The notes beneath the pieces were generated by a model. That model was not told where the DNA came from. It searched no databases and was given only the letters and a program-made list of their open reading frames with translations. From NCBI RefSeq assembly GCF_018069925.1, contig NZ_JAGPXB010000007.1, positions 99,774-163,773 of the forward strand: DNA of 64,000 nt, in the 5' to 3' direction. Of the stretch, positions 35,626 through 44,065 are shown one piece after another (the stretch's first letter is position 1; every line of letters begins with the position of its first letter). A program made the position numbers and the translations under genes. The stretch is from Flavobacterium erciyesense (GTDB lineage Bacteria > Bacteroidota > Bacteroidia > Flavobacteriales > Flavobacteriaceae).

Positions 35626-36397
35626 TTTGCGCTTCTTTTATAAAAATTTCAGAATGTTGTAATCGGGTCGTTAAAAAGTTGAAATATACTTGGCGGATTT
35701 GCTCTGGAGTTTCATCTGTATCTTCCCATTGCAACCAAACCTCAGGTATTAAATTGACAATTTCTTGTAAAACAGCAGTCGTTAAAAGAGCTTTACTCGC
35801 AGCATCTACTTCATCAAGTAATGTGGCTTGCGGCAAAAGCACATGATCTTTAATCAACCCAAATGGGCTTTGTGCATGCTTTTCCCAAGTGGTCCAAGAA
35901 TGATGAAAGTACAAACTGGCACCGTGGTCAATCAACCACAATTCTTTTTTCCACAGCAACATGTTAGTATTTCTAAACGTGCGATCTACATTGGTAATAA
36001 ATGCATCTAACCAGACAATTTGAGAAGCTAATTTAGCATCAACTTGCGTAACTACAGGATCAAAATTAATAGCACCTGACAAGTAATGCAACGCCAAATT
36101 AAGACCTTGACTACCTTGTAGTAAATCCTGAATTTCTTCATCTGCCTCCGAGCGACCAAAAGCTTCATCTAGGTTGGCAAAAACCAATTCAGGCATTTTC
36201 AAACCCAAAAAACGAGCAATTTCTCCCCCAATTAACTCGGCAATAAGTGCTTTAACACCATGCTCTGCTCCTTTAAATTTTAAGACATATTTAAAATCAT
36301 CATCGGCTTCAGCTAATGCGGGCAACGATCCACCTTCCCGTAAAGGCGTAATGTAACGCGTCACGTTTACTGTTCTCAGATGCAGTGTTTTATCCAT
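35603..36397 (-). CDS. HipA-like kinase family protein
   Basis: A 264-residue protein resembling the HipA_2 family, which are distant relatives of the HipA serine/threonine kinase. A lysine and glycine-rich N-terminal part contains YVLKFKGAEHGVKALIAELI, an ATP-binding-like segment. The likely catalytic loop is WLDAFITNVDRTFRNTNMLL (residues ~128-147), where the Asn-x-Asp-x5-Asn pattern follows HipA. The metal-binding segment is LWLIDHGASLYF, in place of the usual D-F-G. No HipB-like DNA-binding partner is next to it; instead DUF3037 follows with an overlap. Whether it acts as a toxin is unknown. Confidence 0.8.
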   Translation of the reverse strand: MDKTLHLRTVNVTRYITPLREGGSLPALAEADDDFKYVLKFKGAEHGVKALIAELIGGEIARFLGLKMPELVFANLDEAFGRSEADEEIQDLLQGSQGLNLALHYLSGAINFDPVVTQVDAKLASQIVWLDAFITNVDRTFRNTNMLLWKKELWLIDHGASLYFHHSWTTWEKHAQSPFGLIKDHVLLPQATLLDEVDAASKALLTTAVLQEIVNLIPEVWLQWEDTDETPEQIRQVYFNFLTTRLQHSEIFIKEAQNARKTLI

Positions 36398-36637
36398 AAT
36401 TTAATTGGCTAAGTCATTTTTACCTATTTGCAAATTTACAAATAAGTGCTGGGAAATTTTGGAATTAGTGCCATTACTATTTTTTAAACACTGATCATCG
36501 ATAGAATTGCTATTTATTTTTCTAACCTTTAATATAAAAACAGACTACCGAAAACGATTGAAATAATCCCTCAAAGAACCTTTGTCACACCGAATAAAAT
36601 CAATAAATTAGCCACTTAAAATTTTAGATTCAACACA

Positions 36638-37720
36638 ATGAAAAATACTGCGCTAACGCACATACATGAAAGTTTAGGAGCAAAAATGCTACCATTTGCA
36701 GGCTTTAACATGCCTATTTTATACGAAGGAGTAAATGCTGAACACGAAACCGTACGTAACGCGGTAGGTGTTTTTGATGTTTCGCATATGGGCGAATTTT
36801 TGCTTACTGGACCAAATGCTCTAGCTTTAATCCAAAAAGTAACATCAAATGATGCCGCTACTTTAACTATTGGAAGAGCGCAATATTCTTGTTTACCAAA
36901 TGCTGATGGCGGAATTGTAGACGATTTATTGGTGTACAAAATGAAAGAAGAACAATATCTTTTGGTAGTAAATGCATCAAACATTGATAAAGATTGGGAA
37001 TGGATTTCTAGCCACAATGATTTAGGCGTGGATATGAAAAACCTTTCAGACGATTATTCACTTTTAGCTATTCAAGGGCCAAAAGCGGTTGAAGCTATGC
37101 AAGCTCTCACTTCTGTTGATTTAGCGTCTATTGCCTATTATCATTTCGAAGTAAGTGACTTTGCAGGGATTGAAAATGTTATTATTTCAGCAACGGGATA
37201 CACAGGTTCAGGCGGCTTCGAAATTTATTGCAAGAATGATGAAGTAGAGCAAATTTGGAACAAAGTTTTTGAAGCAGGTACTTCATTTGGAATCAAACCA
37301 ATTGGTTTGGCAGCTCGTGATACTTTACGCCTAGAAATGGGATTCTGTTTGTACGGAAACGACATTAACGATACGACCTCGCCATTAGAAGCTGGTTTAG
37401 GCTGGATTACAAAGTTCAATAAAGATTTTGTAAATGCTGCAAATTTAAAAGAACAAAAAGAAAAAGGAGTTAGTCGCAAATTAGTAGCTTTCGAAATGCA
37501 AGAACGTGCCGTACCAAGACACGATTACGAAATAGTGAATGCCGAAGGAACTGTAATTGGTATTGTAACTTCGGGAACTATGTCGCCTTCCATGAACAAA
37601 GGAATTGGATTAGGTTACGTTACTACAGAAAACAGTACTGTTGATAATGATATTTTTATCCGAATCAGAAAAAATGATGTTCCTGCGAAAGTAGTTAAAC
37701 TACCATTTTACAAAAAATAA
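36638..37720 (+). CDS. gcvT: Glycine cleavage system T protein (aminomethyltransferase)
   Basis: GcvT transfers the aminomethyl carbon from the lipoyl-H protein to tetrahydrofolate, releasing ammonia. The 360-residue protein has [20 protein letters not shown] at the N-terminus, [30 protein letters not shown] and [19 protein letters not shown], with the folate-binding aspartate region intact, and it ends with the usual barrel [18 protein letters not shown]. Length is normal. No gcvP or gcvH is nearby, so the system is dispersed. The 240 bases upstream show no gene. Confidence 0.96.
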   Translation: MKNTALTHIHESLGAKMLPFAGFNMPILYEGVNAEHETVRNAVGVFDVSHMGEFLLTGPNALALIQKVTSNDAATLTIGRAQYSCLPNADGGIVDDLLVYKMKEEQYLLVVNASNIDKDWEWISSHNDLGVDMKNLSDDYSLLAIQGPKAVEAMQALTSVDLASIAYYHFEVSDFAGIENVIISATGYTGSGGFEIYCKNDEVEQIWNKVFEAGTSFGIKPIGLAARDTLRLEMGFCLYGNDINDTTSPLEAGLGWITKFNKDFVNAANLKEQKEKGVSRKLVAFEMQERAVPRHDYEIVNAEGTVIGIVTSGTMSPSMNKGIGLGYVTTENSTVDNDIFIRIRKNDVPAKVVKLPFYKK

Positions 37721-37738
37721 TCCTAAAAAGGATCTTAA

Positions 37739-37775
37739 ACAAAAAACCGGTAAGCAATAGCTTCCGGTTTTTTTT
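37739..37775. terminator. Terminator between gcvT and the converging secreted-protein gene
   Basis: AAAAAACCGG (37741-37750) pairs with CCGGTTTTTT (37763-37772), with an inner AAGC/GCTT stem. A and T runs flank both sides. Confidence 0.85.
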
Positions 37776-37798
37776 ATCTCGAACTTCAAGAAGATTCT

Positions 37799-38701
37799 TT
37801 ATTTTTTGTGAATTGTGATGCTTGCTTTCTCCCCTTTCTTTAAATTTGACATCAAGTCGAAAGAAGTATCTCCATCAAATAAAGTAATTTTGGCGGTATT
37901 AGGAGCAATTGTACCTTCGTTAATTGCTTCAATTTTAAACTCATTTTTAGCCCCATCAAGTATCACTTCGATAATTCTTTTTGCATTGGTTAATTTATGC
38001 TTAGCCAGAATTAATTTATTATTTTGATAAATATTTACAACATCGCCATCTTCTTTACCAATGTCGTAAATCTCCATTTTAAATTTATTCGATCCCCAGA
38101 AAACATTTAAATTTTCATCGTTACTCAATCGATTTGTTTTTAAACTGTCTAACACTTTCAAAGGATTAATATTCTCTTTAGTTTTTACATCAACCTTACT
38201 AGATTTTTGAATGCGATTATTTACCTTATTTACCAAATTATAAAGTTTAGTACTTCCTATTAAAACAAGTGTACCATCAATACACTTTTGTTTGTTTTTA
38301 TAAAGTCCTTTGAAAGCTCCTTCCAATTTACTTGTACTTTGTACCAACTTTAATTTTCCTGAGAAATTAACAAAACAAAATGCACTCTGCTCAAACTTTG
38401 ATTTGGTGTACACAATATTGGTTTCGCGGAACTCAAACAACTTTAGTTTTTTATTATAGCTACCTTCTATTAAATTCTTGGTTTCATGTTTACCAGCTAA
38501 ATCAGTAATAGAGTAACCTTTTAATTTCCCGTTCAATTCTTCAAAAACCAAACGGTACGTGATGACACTTTTATCATTCCCATTCAGTTTTAATGCTCCA
38601 AGAAACTCGTAATTATTTTGTGAAAATGCATTTTCTACTGTCAGGAAGTATGCTAGAAAGGCCACAAAAAAAATTGTTATTTTTTTAATAAAAATATACA
38701 T
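37799..38701 (-). CDS. Secreted protein of unknown function
   Basis: A 300-residue protein with a signal peptide (MYIFIKKITIFFVAFLAYFL...FSQ, residues 1-28). The N-terminal half (residues ~30-160) is beta-rich, with repeats like GSYNKKLKLFEFRETNIVYT. The C-terminal half (residues ~200-300) contains FKMEIYDIGKEDGDVVNIYQ, a pattern I have seen in other Bacteroidota secreted proteins. I do not recognise a defined function. It is divergent from the TM2 gene and separated from it by only 50 bases. Confidence 0.75.
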   Translation of the reverse strand: MYIFIKKITIFFVAFLAYFLTVENAFSQNNYEFLGALKLNGNDKSVITYRLVFEELNGKLKGYSITDLAGKHETKNLIEGSYNKKLKLFEFRETNIVYTKSKFEQSAFCFVNFSGKLKLVQSTSKLEGAFKGLYKNKQKCIDGTLVLIGSTKLYNLVNKVNNRIQKSSKVDVKTKENINPLKVLDSLKTNRLSNDENLNVFWGSNKFKMEIYDIGKEDGDVVNIYQNNKLILAKHKLTNAKRIIEVILDGAKNEFKIEAINEGTIAPNTAKITLFDGDTSFDLMSNLKKGEKASITIHKK

Positions 38702-38721
38702 CGGTATTTTATTTTTTTATT

Positions 38722-38729
38722 TATATTTG
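38722..38729 (+). promoter_or_regulatory. Promoter -7 element for the TM2/DUF2752 unit
   Basis: TATATTTG, 22 bases before the TM2 ATG at 38752. The upstream half is AT-rich without a clear TTG. Confidence 0.45.
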
Positions 38730-38751
38730 GCACAAACTTAAACTTTTTCTT

Positions 38752-39111
38752 ATGAAAATCAAATTACTTTTTACAGTTGTACTGTTATTTTTAGGTGTTT
38801 TAACAACAACCTACGCATCTTTCCCTGTGCAAAGAGCAACAAGTGAAAACACTACAGTGGTGAACACGCAAGAAGATGAGTTATCATCTCCAGCCGCTAT
38901 TGCAAGCGGAAAAAGCCAATTGACAGCCTTGTTATTGGCTATTTTTGTTGGTGGAATCGGTATTCACCGTTTTTACTTAGGGTACACTTGGCAAGGAATT
39001 GTTCAGTTGTTGACATTTGGAGGTTGCGGAATCTGGTCTTTAATTGACTTAATTCGTATCATCACTGGAGATTTACAACCAAAAGACGGTTCTTACTCTA
39101 AAACACTTTAA
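38752..39111 (+). CDS. TM2 domain-containing membrane protein
   Basis: A 119-residue protein with an N-terminal hydrophobic signal-like segment (MKIKLLFTVVLLFLGVLTTTYA), a short linker, and a TM2 domain at residues ~62-112. The second helix pair carries the family signature GIGIHRFYLGYTWQGIVQLL and CGIWSLIDLIRI. Members are small two-helix membrane proteins without a settled function. The DUF2752 gene follows 12 bases later; TM2-DUF2752 neighbours are common in Bacteroidota. Confidence 0.85.
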   Translation: MKIKLLFTVVLLFLGVLTTTYASFPVQRATSENTTVVNTQEDELSSPAAIASGKSQLTALLLAIFVGGIGIHRFYLGYTWQGIVQLLTFGGCGIWSLIDLIRIITGDLQPKDGSYSKTL

Positions 39112-39123
39112 TACAACCTAAAA

Positions 39124-39450
39124 ATGCGTAAAGCTTATTTTTACCTTTCGAATCTTGTATTGATATTAGCACCAATTGTTTTGCTCTTTTTACCAAAAAC
39201 TTGGTTTGATAAAGGAGAAAGCACTTGCTTGTCTGTAGTTTTGGCTGGAATTGAATGTTATGCTTGCGGACTCACAAGAGCTGTAATGCATTTTATTCAT
39301 TTTGACTTTGTAAAAGCTTGGGAATACAACCCACTTTGCTTTGTTGTAGTGCCGATGCTGTTTGTCATGTGGCTAAAAGCAATTTACGATATTCAGGGTA
39401 AAAAAATGCCAGGCATGATAGGTAGATTAACTTATCCAAAAGAGGCTTAG
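39124..39450 (+). CDS. DUF2752 family small membrane protein
   Basis: A 108-residue membrane protein. The conserved C-Y-A-C-G-L-T-R block (CYACGLTRAVMHFIHFDF, residues ~43-60) and the following aromatic WEYNPLCFVVVPM are the DUF2752 signature. Two to three hydrophobic helices are visible. It lies 12 bases after the TM2 gene and is part of the same transcript. The stop codon sits in the loop of its own terminator hairpin (39438-39459), an economical arrangement. Function is unknown. Confidence 0.85.
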   Translation: MRKAYFYLSNLVLILAPIVLLFLPKTWFDKGESTCLSVVLAGIECYACGLTRAVMHFIHFDFVKAWEYNPLCFVVVPMLFVMWLKAIYDIQGKKMPGMIGRLTYPKEA

Positions 39451-39463
39451 GCCTCTTTTTTTT
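39438..39463 (+). terminator. Terminator overlapping the DUF2752 stop codon
   Basis: AAAAGAGGC (39438-39446) and GCCTCTTTT (39451-39459) form a perfect 9-bp stem with tetraloop TTAG, which holds the DUF2752 stop codon TAG. A T run follows. Confidence 0.85.
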
Positions 39464-39475
39464 GCTTTATTTTTT

Positions 39476-39483
39476 TATATTTG
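39476..39483 (+). promoter_or_regulatory. Promoter -7 element for yebC
   Basis: TATATTTG, 22 bases before the yebC ATG. A TTTG lies upstream at 39461-39464, but with only 11 bases of spacing. Confidence 0.45.
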
Positions 39484-39505
39484 CACTTCAAAATAATTAA
39501 TAGAA

Positions 39506-40216
39506 ATGGGAAGAGCGTTTGAATTTCGAAAAGGAAGAAAAATGAAACGTTGGTCAGCAATGGCCAAAGCGTTTACCAGAATTGGTAAAGATATCGTGAT
39601 GGCTGTTAAGGAAGGTGGACCAAATCCAGAAGCCAACTCCAGACTTAGAGCGGTGATCCAAAACTCGAAGGCAGTTAACATGCCAAAAGAAAATGTGGAA
39701 CGCGCCATCAAAAAAGCAACTGATAAAGATACAGCTAACTACAAAGAACAATTATTTGAAGGTTACGCTCCACACGGAATTGCAATTTTAATTGAAACAG
39801 CAACAGATAACAACAATCGTACAGTAGCCAACATTCGCAGTTATTTTAACAAATGTAACGGTACTCTAGGAACACAAGGATCTGTAGAATTCATGTTTGA
39901 CCATACTTGTAATTTCCGTATTCCAAATAACAATCAAGATATTGAAGAACTTGAATTAGAATTTATCGATTTTGGTGCAGAAGAAATTTTTGCTGACGAA
40001 GATGGTATTTTAATTTATGCACCTTTTGGAAGCTTTGGAACCATTCAAAAAGAACTAGAAAGCCGCGGAATCGAAATTCTTTCTTCAGGTTTTGAAAGAA
40101 TTCCACAAATTACCAAAAAACTTACTGAAGCTGAAATGGCAGATGTAGAGAAATTGATCGAAAAAATCGAAGAAGATGATGACGTGATGAACGTGTATCA
40201 CACTATGGAAGAATAA
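39506..40216 (+). CDS. YebC/PmpR family regulator
   Basis: A 236-residue protein of the YebC family. Members bind DNA or assist translation of polyproline stretches, depending on the clade. Signature segments are GRAFEFRKGRKMKRWSAMAK at the N-terminus, AVNMPKENVERAIKKA, YAPHGIAILIETATDNNNRT and NKCNGTLGTQGSVEFMFDH. Residues MKRWSAMAK here vary slightly from the more common KRAK(I)F form but agree with flavobacterial homologues I know. The gene starts 56 bases after DUF2752 and has its own promoter box. Confidence 0.92.
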   Translation: MGRAFEFRKGRKMKRWSAMAKAFTRIGKDIVMAVKEGGPNPEANSRLRAVIQNSKAVNMPKENVERAIKKATDKDTANYKEQLFEGYAPHGIAILIETATDNNNRTVANIRSYFNKCNGTLGTQGSVEFMFDHTCNFRIPNNNQDIEELELEFIDFGAEEIFADEDGILIYAPFGSFGTIQKELESRGIEILSSGFERIPQITKKLTEAEMADVEKLIEKIEEDDDVMNVYHTMEE

Positions 40217-40226
40217 ATTTCTTCTT

Positions 40227-40270
40227 ATACAATTCTAAAAGCTCTTGTTTTACAAGGGCTTTTTTTTTTA
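40227..40270 (+). terminator. Terminator after yebC
   Basis: AAAAGCTCTTG (40237-40247) pairs with CAAGGGCTTTT (40253-40263) with one G-U pair, followed by a long T run. Confidence 0.8.
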
Positions 40271-40296
40271 TGGAAATCAAGTACCAAAAAGCAAAA

Positions 40297-40322
40297 AAAA
40301 CTCCAGATTGCTCTGGAGTTTT
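40297..40322 (-). terminator. Terminator after the cysteine-synthase-family gene
   Basis: AAAACTCCAGA (40297-40307) and TCTGGAGTTTT (40312-40322) with loop TTGC; on the minus strand a run of T follows. Confidence 0.85.
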
Positions 40323-40347
40323 GTATGGAATTTAATTCAATATTGAA

Positions 40348-41388
40348 TTATTTAATGAATTCGATTTTTTGAACTTCTTCTTCATTGATGCTATCAAAAA
40401 AGCCTTGCTCATTCATCCAATCATCGTTAAATACTTTGCTCATATATCGAGAACCATGATCAGGAAAAATAGCAATTACATTGCTGTTTTCATCAAACTC
40501 TCCTTCTTCAGCATATTGCTTGATGGCTTGCATTACTGCACCAGATGTATATCCTACAAACAAACCTTCTTTTTTGGTGATTTCACGAGCAGTATGAGCA
40601 CTTTCCTCATCAGTCACTTTCATGAATTTATCAATGATATCAAAATCAGTTGCTGATGGAATTAAATTTTTACCTAAACCTTCAATACGATACGGATAAA
40701 TTTCTTCGTTATCAAACTCTCTTGTTTCGTGGTATTTTTTTAACACCGAACCAAAAGCATCAACTCCTAAAATTTTGATATTCGGATTTTGCTCTTTCAA
40801 ATATTTGGCTGTACCAGAAATAGTTCCTCCGGTTCCGCTACAAGCAACTAAATGAGTTATTAATCCGTTGGTTTGTTTCCAAATTTCTGGACCGGTAGAG
40901 TTGTAATGTGCATCAATATTCAACTGATTGAAATATTGATTGATGTAAACTGACCCTTTTGTTTCTTCATGTAAACGTTTTGCTACATTGTAATAAGATC
41001 GCTCATCATCTGCTGAAACGTGCGCTGGACAAACATATACTTTAGCACCCAAGCTACGCAACATGTCAATTTTATCTTTTGATGACTTAGAACTAACTGC
41101 TAAAATGCAATTATATCCTTTAATGATACTCACCATAGCCAAACTAAATCCGGTATTCCCCGACGTAGTTTCTATAATGGTATCACCTGGAGTTAATATC
41201 CCACGTTTTTCAGCTTCTTCAATAATATATAATGCAATTCTATCTTTAGAGGAATGTCCTGGATTAAAAGCTTCAACCTTAGCGTAAAAATTTCCAACTA
41301 GATCTTCAGTAACTTTATTAAGTTTAATAAGGGGTGTATTCCCTATTAATTCTAAGACATTATTATAAGCAGATATTTCTTTTTTCAT
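40348..41388 (-). CDS. PLP-dependent cysteine synthase / cystathionine beta-synthase family enzyme
   Basis: A 346-residue fold-type II PLP enzyme. PLP Lys48 lies in [20 protein letters not shown], followed by the phosphate loop [14 protein letters not shown] and the glycine-rich [15 protein letters not shown]. The C-terminal part is short and carries no CBS or ferredoxin-like regulatory domain. It could be an O-acetylserine sulfhydrylase or a cystathionine beta-synthase; the N-terminal [18 protein letters not shown] does not discriminate. HSSKDR instead of the common GSVKDR is a small deviation at the PLP site. It ends at its own terminator and stands alone. Confidence 0.88.
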   Translation of the reverse strand: MKKEISAYNNVLELIGNTPLIKLNKVTEDLVGNFYAKVEAFNPGHSSKDRIALYIIEEAEKRGILTPGDTIIETTSGNTGFSLAMVSIIKGYNCILAVSSKSSKDKIDMLRSLGAKVYVCPAHVSADDERSYYNVAKRLHEETKGSVYINQYFNQLNIDAHYNSTGPEIWKQTNGLITHLVACSGTGGTISGTAKYLKEQNPNIKILGVDAFGSVLKKYHETREFDNEEIYPYRIEGLGKNLIPSATDFDIIDKFMKVTDEESAHTAREITKKEGLFVGYTSGAVMQAIKQYAEEGEFDENSNVIAIFPDHGSRYMSKVFNDDWMNEQGFFDSINEEEVQKIEFIK

Positions 41389-41458
41389 AAAAAAATAGTT
41401 AGTCGCACCGACTATAAATTCGAACGCGCATGGTGCAAATTTAACAAAAATAATCTAA

Positions 41459-43594
41459 TTAGTTTTTAATTTCTTCTAAATCTAACAAAAAACTGTATTC
41501 CTTAGCGAGTTCTTTCAATGCTTCAAAACGTCCTGAAGCCCCGCCATGACCCGCATCCATATTGGTATTCAAATACAAAACATTATCATCGGTCTTAAAT
41601 GTACGAAGTTTGGCCACCCACTTGGCAGGCTCCCAATACTGCACCTGCGAATCGTGCAGGCCTGTAGTGACAAGCATATTAGGGTATTTTTGTGCTTTTA
41701 CGTTATCATAAGGCGAATAAGACAACATATAATCATGGTATTTTTTTACGTTTGGATTTCCCCATTCGTCGTATTCACCCGTTGTCAATGGTATAGTATC
41801 ATCTAGCATGGTTGTTACAACATCAACAAACGGCACCTGAGCAATTACGCCATTATACAATTCAGGAGCCATATTGACCACCGCACCCATTAACAATCCA
41901 CCTGCTGAACCTCCTTCAGCGTACAAATGATCTGCAGAGGTGTAACCTTGCTCTATTACAAATTTCGAGCAGTCAATAAAATCAGTAAACGTATTTTTCT
42001 TTTTAAGCAATTTCCCATCTTCGTACCATTGCCTTCCTAAATCTTCGCCTCCGCGGATGTGTGCAATTGCAAAAACAAATCCACGATCTAAAATAGAAAG
42101 TCTTGTAGATGAAAAATAGGTATCCATAGTCACCCCATACGATCCATATGCATAAAGTAACAACGGATTTTTACCATCTTTCTTCAATCCTTTTCTGTAC
42201 ACCATCGAAATCGGCACTTTGGTACCATCCTTTGCAGTCGCCCACACACGTTCTTCGGTATAATTATCTTTATCAAATTTACCACCTAAAACTTGCTGCT
42301 CTTTTAGAATCGTCTTCTCCTTAGTTGTCATATTAAAATCAATAACCGAAGAAGGCGTAGCCAATGATTGGTAACTGTAACGCAAAACATCAGTATCAAA
42401 ATCGATATTCGTTGTAGTAAATGCATTGTAGGTCTCGCTACCAAAAGGCAAGTAATAGTCCGCTTCTCCACTCCATGGCATAATTCGAATGTGATTCAAA
42501 CCATTTGAGCGTTCTTCTACAACTAAATAGTTCTTGAAAATTTCAATGTCCTCCAGCAAAACATCTTCACGGTGTGCAATTACATCTTTCCAATTTTCTT
42601 TGGATGTAGCATTTTCTGGAGTTTTCATTAGTTTGAAATTGCTCGCCTTATCCTTGTTGGTTAGAATATAAAATGAATCTCCAAAATGCGAAATACTGTA
42701 TTCAAGACCACGTACTCTTTTTTGAAAAATCGCAAATTCGCCGTCAGGCTGTTCTGCATTTAAAGTGCGGTACTCGGTTGTAAGTGTACTACCTGAACTA
42801 ATTACAATATATTTTTTGGACTTTTCTTTTCCCACAGAAACACTAAATGTATCGTCTTTTTCATAAAAAACAACCACATCTTGATCAGCTGAAGTACCTA
42901 CTTTATGTTTAAAAACCTTATCGGAACGTAGCGTAACCGTATCTTGTCGGGTGTAAAAAATAGTTTTATTATCATTTGCCCAAACTGAACTACCATCAGC
43001 ATTTTCAATGGTGTCAGAGAATAATTCGCCCGTTTCTAGGTTTTTGATTTGAATGGTATAAATTCTTCTACCAACCGTATCTACTCCAAAACTAACCAAT
43101 TTATTATCAGGGCTGATACTCATACCGCCAAGTTGAAAATAAGAGTGCCCTTTGGCTAATTCATTACAATCAAAAAGAATTTCTTCTGCAGCGCTCAGGC
43201 TTCCTTTTTTTCGAGAATAAATCGGATAATCTTTGCCAGTTTCGTAACGAGTAATGTAATAATAACCATTATACAAATACGGAACAGATTGGTCATTTTC
43301 TTTAATACGAGCCTTCATTTCTTCATACAAAGCCTTCTGAAAATCTTTCGTACCAGCAGTAGCAGCCTCGTAGTAGGCATTTTCTTGATTCAAATAATCA
43401 ATTACTTCTGGATTCTCGCGATCGTTTAGCCAAAAATAATTATCGATACGTTTTTGATTGTGTTTTTCTAGCGTTTTAGGTATAATTTTAGCTTTTGGCT
43501 GAGTCATAGGAGTTACTATTTTTTGTGCTTGCACATTACTATTTACAAATGCAAAAATAAGACAAACACCACTAAGGAAGGGTGTGTTTTTCAT
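41459..43594 (-). CDS. S9 family serine peptidase (oligopeptidase B-like), exported
   Basis: A 711-residue prolyl-oligopeptidase-type enzyme. A signal peptide covers residues 1-23 (MKNTPFLSGVCLIFAFVNSNVQA). Residues ~60-420 form the beta-propeller cap. The catalytic domain has Ser563 in YAEGGSAGGLLMG, Asp648 in TGLHDSQVQ and His683 in DAGHGGASGRF. Further family text is DRGFVFAIAHIRGGEDLGRQWYE. The GGSAGG pattern and size match oligopeptidase B/PreP relatives. It probably degrades small peptides in the periplasm. It is divergent from ybaB with 70 bases between. Confidence 0.94.
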   Translation of the reverse strand: MKNTPFLSGVCLIFAFVNSNVQAQKIVTPMTQPKAKIIPKTLEKHNQKRIDNYFWLNDRENPEVIDYLNQENAYYEAATAGTKDFQKALYEEMKARIKENDQSVPYLYNGYYYITRYETGKDYPIYSRKKGSLSAAEEILFDCNELAKGHSYFQLGGMSISPDNKLVSFGVDTVGRRIYTIQIKNLETGELFSDTIENADGSSVWANDNKTIFYTRQDTVTLRSDKVFKHKVGTSADQDVVVFYEKDDTFSVSVGKEKSKKYIVISSGSTLTTEYRTLNAEQPDGEFAIFQKRVRGLEYSISHFGDSFYILTNKDKASNFKLMKTPENATSKENWKDVIAHREDVLLEDIEIFKNYLVVEERSNGLNHIRIMPWSGEADYYLPFGSETYNAFTTTNIDFDTDVLRYSYQSLATPSSVIDFNMTTKEKTILKEQQVLGGKFDKDNYTEERVWATAKDGTKVPISMVYRKGLKKDGKNPLLLYAYGSYGVTMDTYFSSTRLSILDRGFVFAIAHIRGGEDLGRQWYEDGKLLKKKNTFTDFIDCSKFVIEQGYTSADHLYAEGGSAGGLLMGAVVNMAPELYNGVIAQVPFVDVVTTMLDDTIPLTTGEYDEWGNPNVKKYHDYMLSYSPYDNVKAQKYPNMLVTTGLHDSQVQYWEPAKWVAKLRTFKTDDNVLYLNTNMDAGHGGASGRFEALKELAKEYSFLLDLEEIKN

Positions 43595-43664
43595 GAATCT
43601 TTTATTGATAATGACTACGCAATATAGTAATTTTGTATCTGAATTAACTTAAAAATAGCTAAAC

Positions 43665-43985
43665 ATGGATTTAATGGGAATGATGGGCAAATTAAAAGAG
43701 ACCCAACAAAAAATAGAAGACACAAAAAAGAGACTTGATACGGTATTGATTGACGAACAAAGTTCAGATGGATTGCTTAAAGTGACGCTAACTGCTAACA
43801 GAGCGATCAAATCAATTAGTATTGATGATGCACTTTTGGAGGACAAAGAGCAACTTGAGGATTATATGATTTTGGTTTTGAACAAAGCTATCGCAAAAGC
43901 CTCTCAAGTTAATGAAGCCGAATTGGATGCTGTGGCAAAAATGGATATGCCGATGATTCCAGGAATGGATAATTTGTTTAAATAA
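43665..43985 (+). CDS. YbaB/EbfC family nucleoid-associated protein
   Basis: A 106-residue small DNA-binding protein of the YbaB/EbfC family. The pattern [20 protein letters not shown] followed by [20 protein letters not shown] matches the family, including the hydrophobic tail [11 protein letters not shown]. Such proteins form dimers that bind DNA with little sequence preference. It is divergent from the S9 peptidase. In many bacteria ybaB sits by dnaX and recR, which is not the case here. Length is normal. Confidence 0.9.
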   Translation: MDLMGMMGKLKETQQKIEDTKKRLDTVLIDEQSSDGLLKVTLTANRAIKSISIDDALLEDKEQLEDYMILVLNKAIAKASQVNEAELDAVAKMDMPMIPGMDNLFK

Positions 43986-43989
43986 AAAA

Positions 43990-44045
43990 AAAGTTTAAGG
44001 TTTACCATTTTTTGAAATCAATAAAAACGGTAAACCTTAAACTTT
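43990..44045. repeat. Large inverted repeat (17-bp arms) between ybaB and the threonine aldolase gene
   Basis: AAAGTTTAAGGTTTACC (43990-44006) and its exact reverse complement at 44029-44045, with a 22-base AT-rich spacer. It sits between two converging genes and can act as a bidirectional terminator, though T runs are short on both strands. Its sequence resembles the GTTTAAAGT repeat between thrA and thrB, which suggests a dispersed genomic repeat family. Confidence 0.7.
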
Positions 44046-44065
44046 AAAAAATTCTTGAATTAGCT

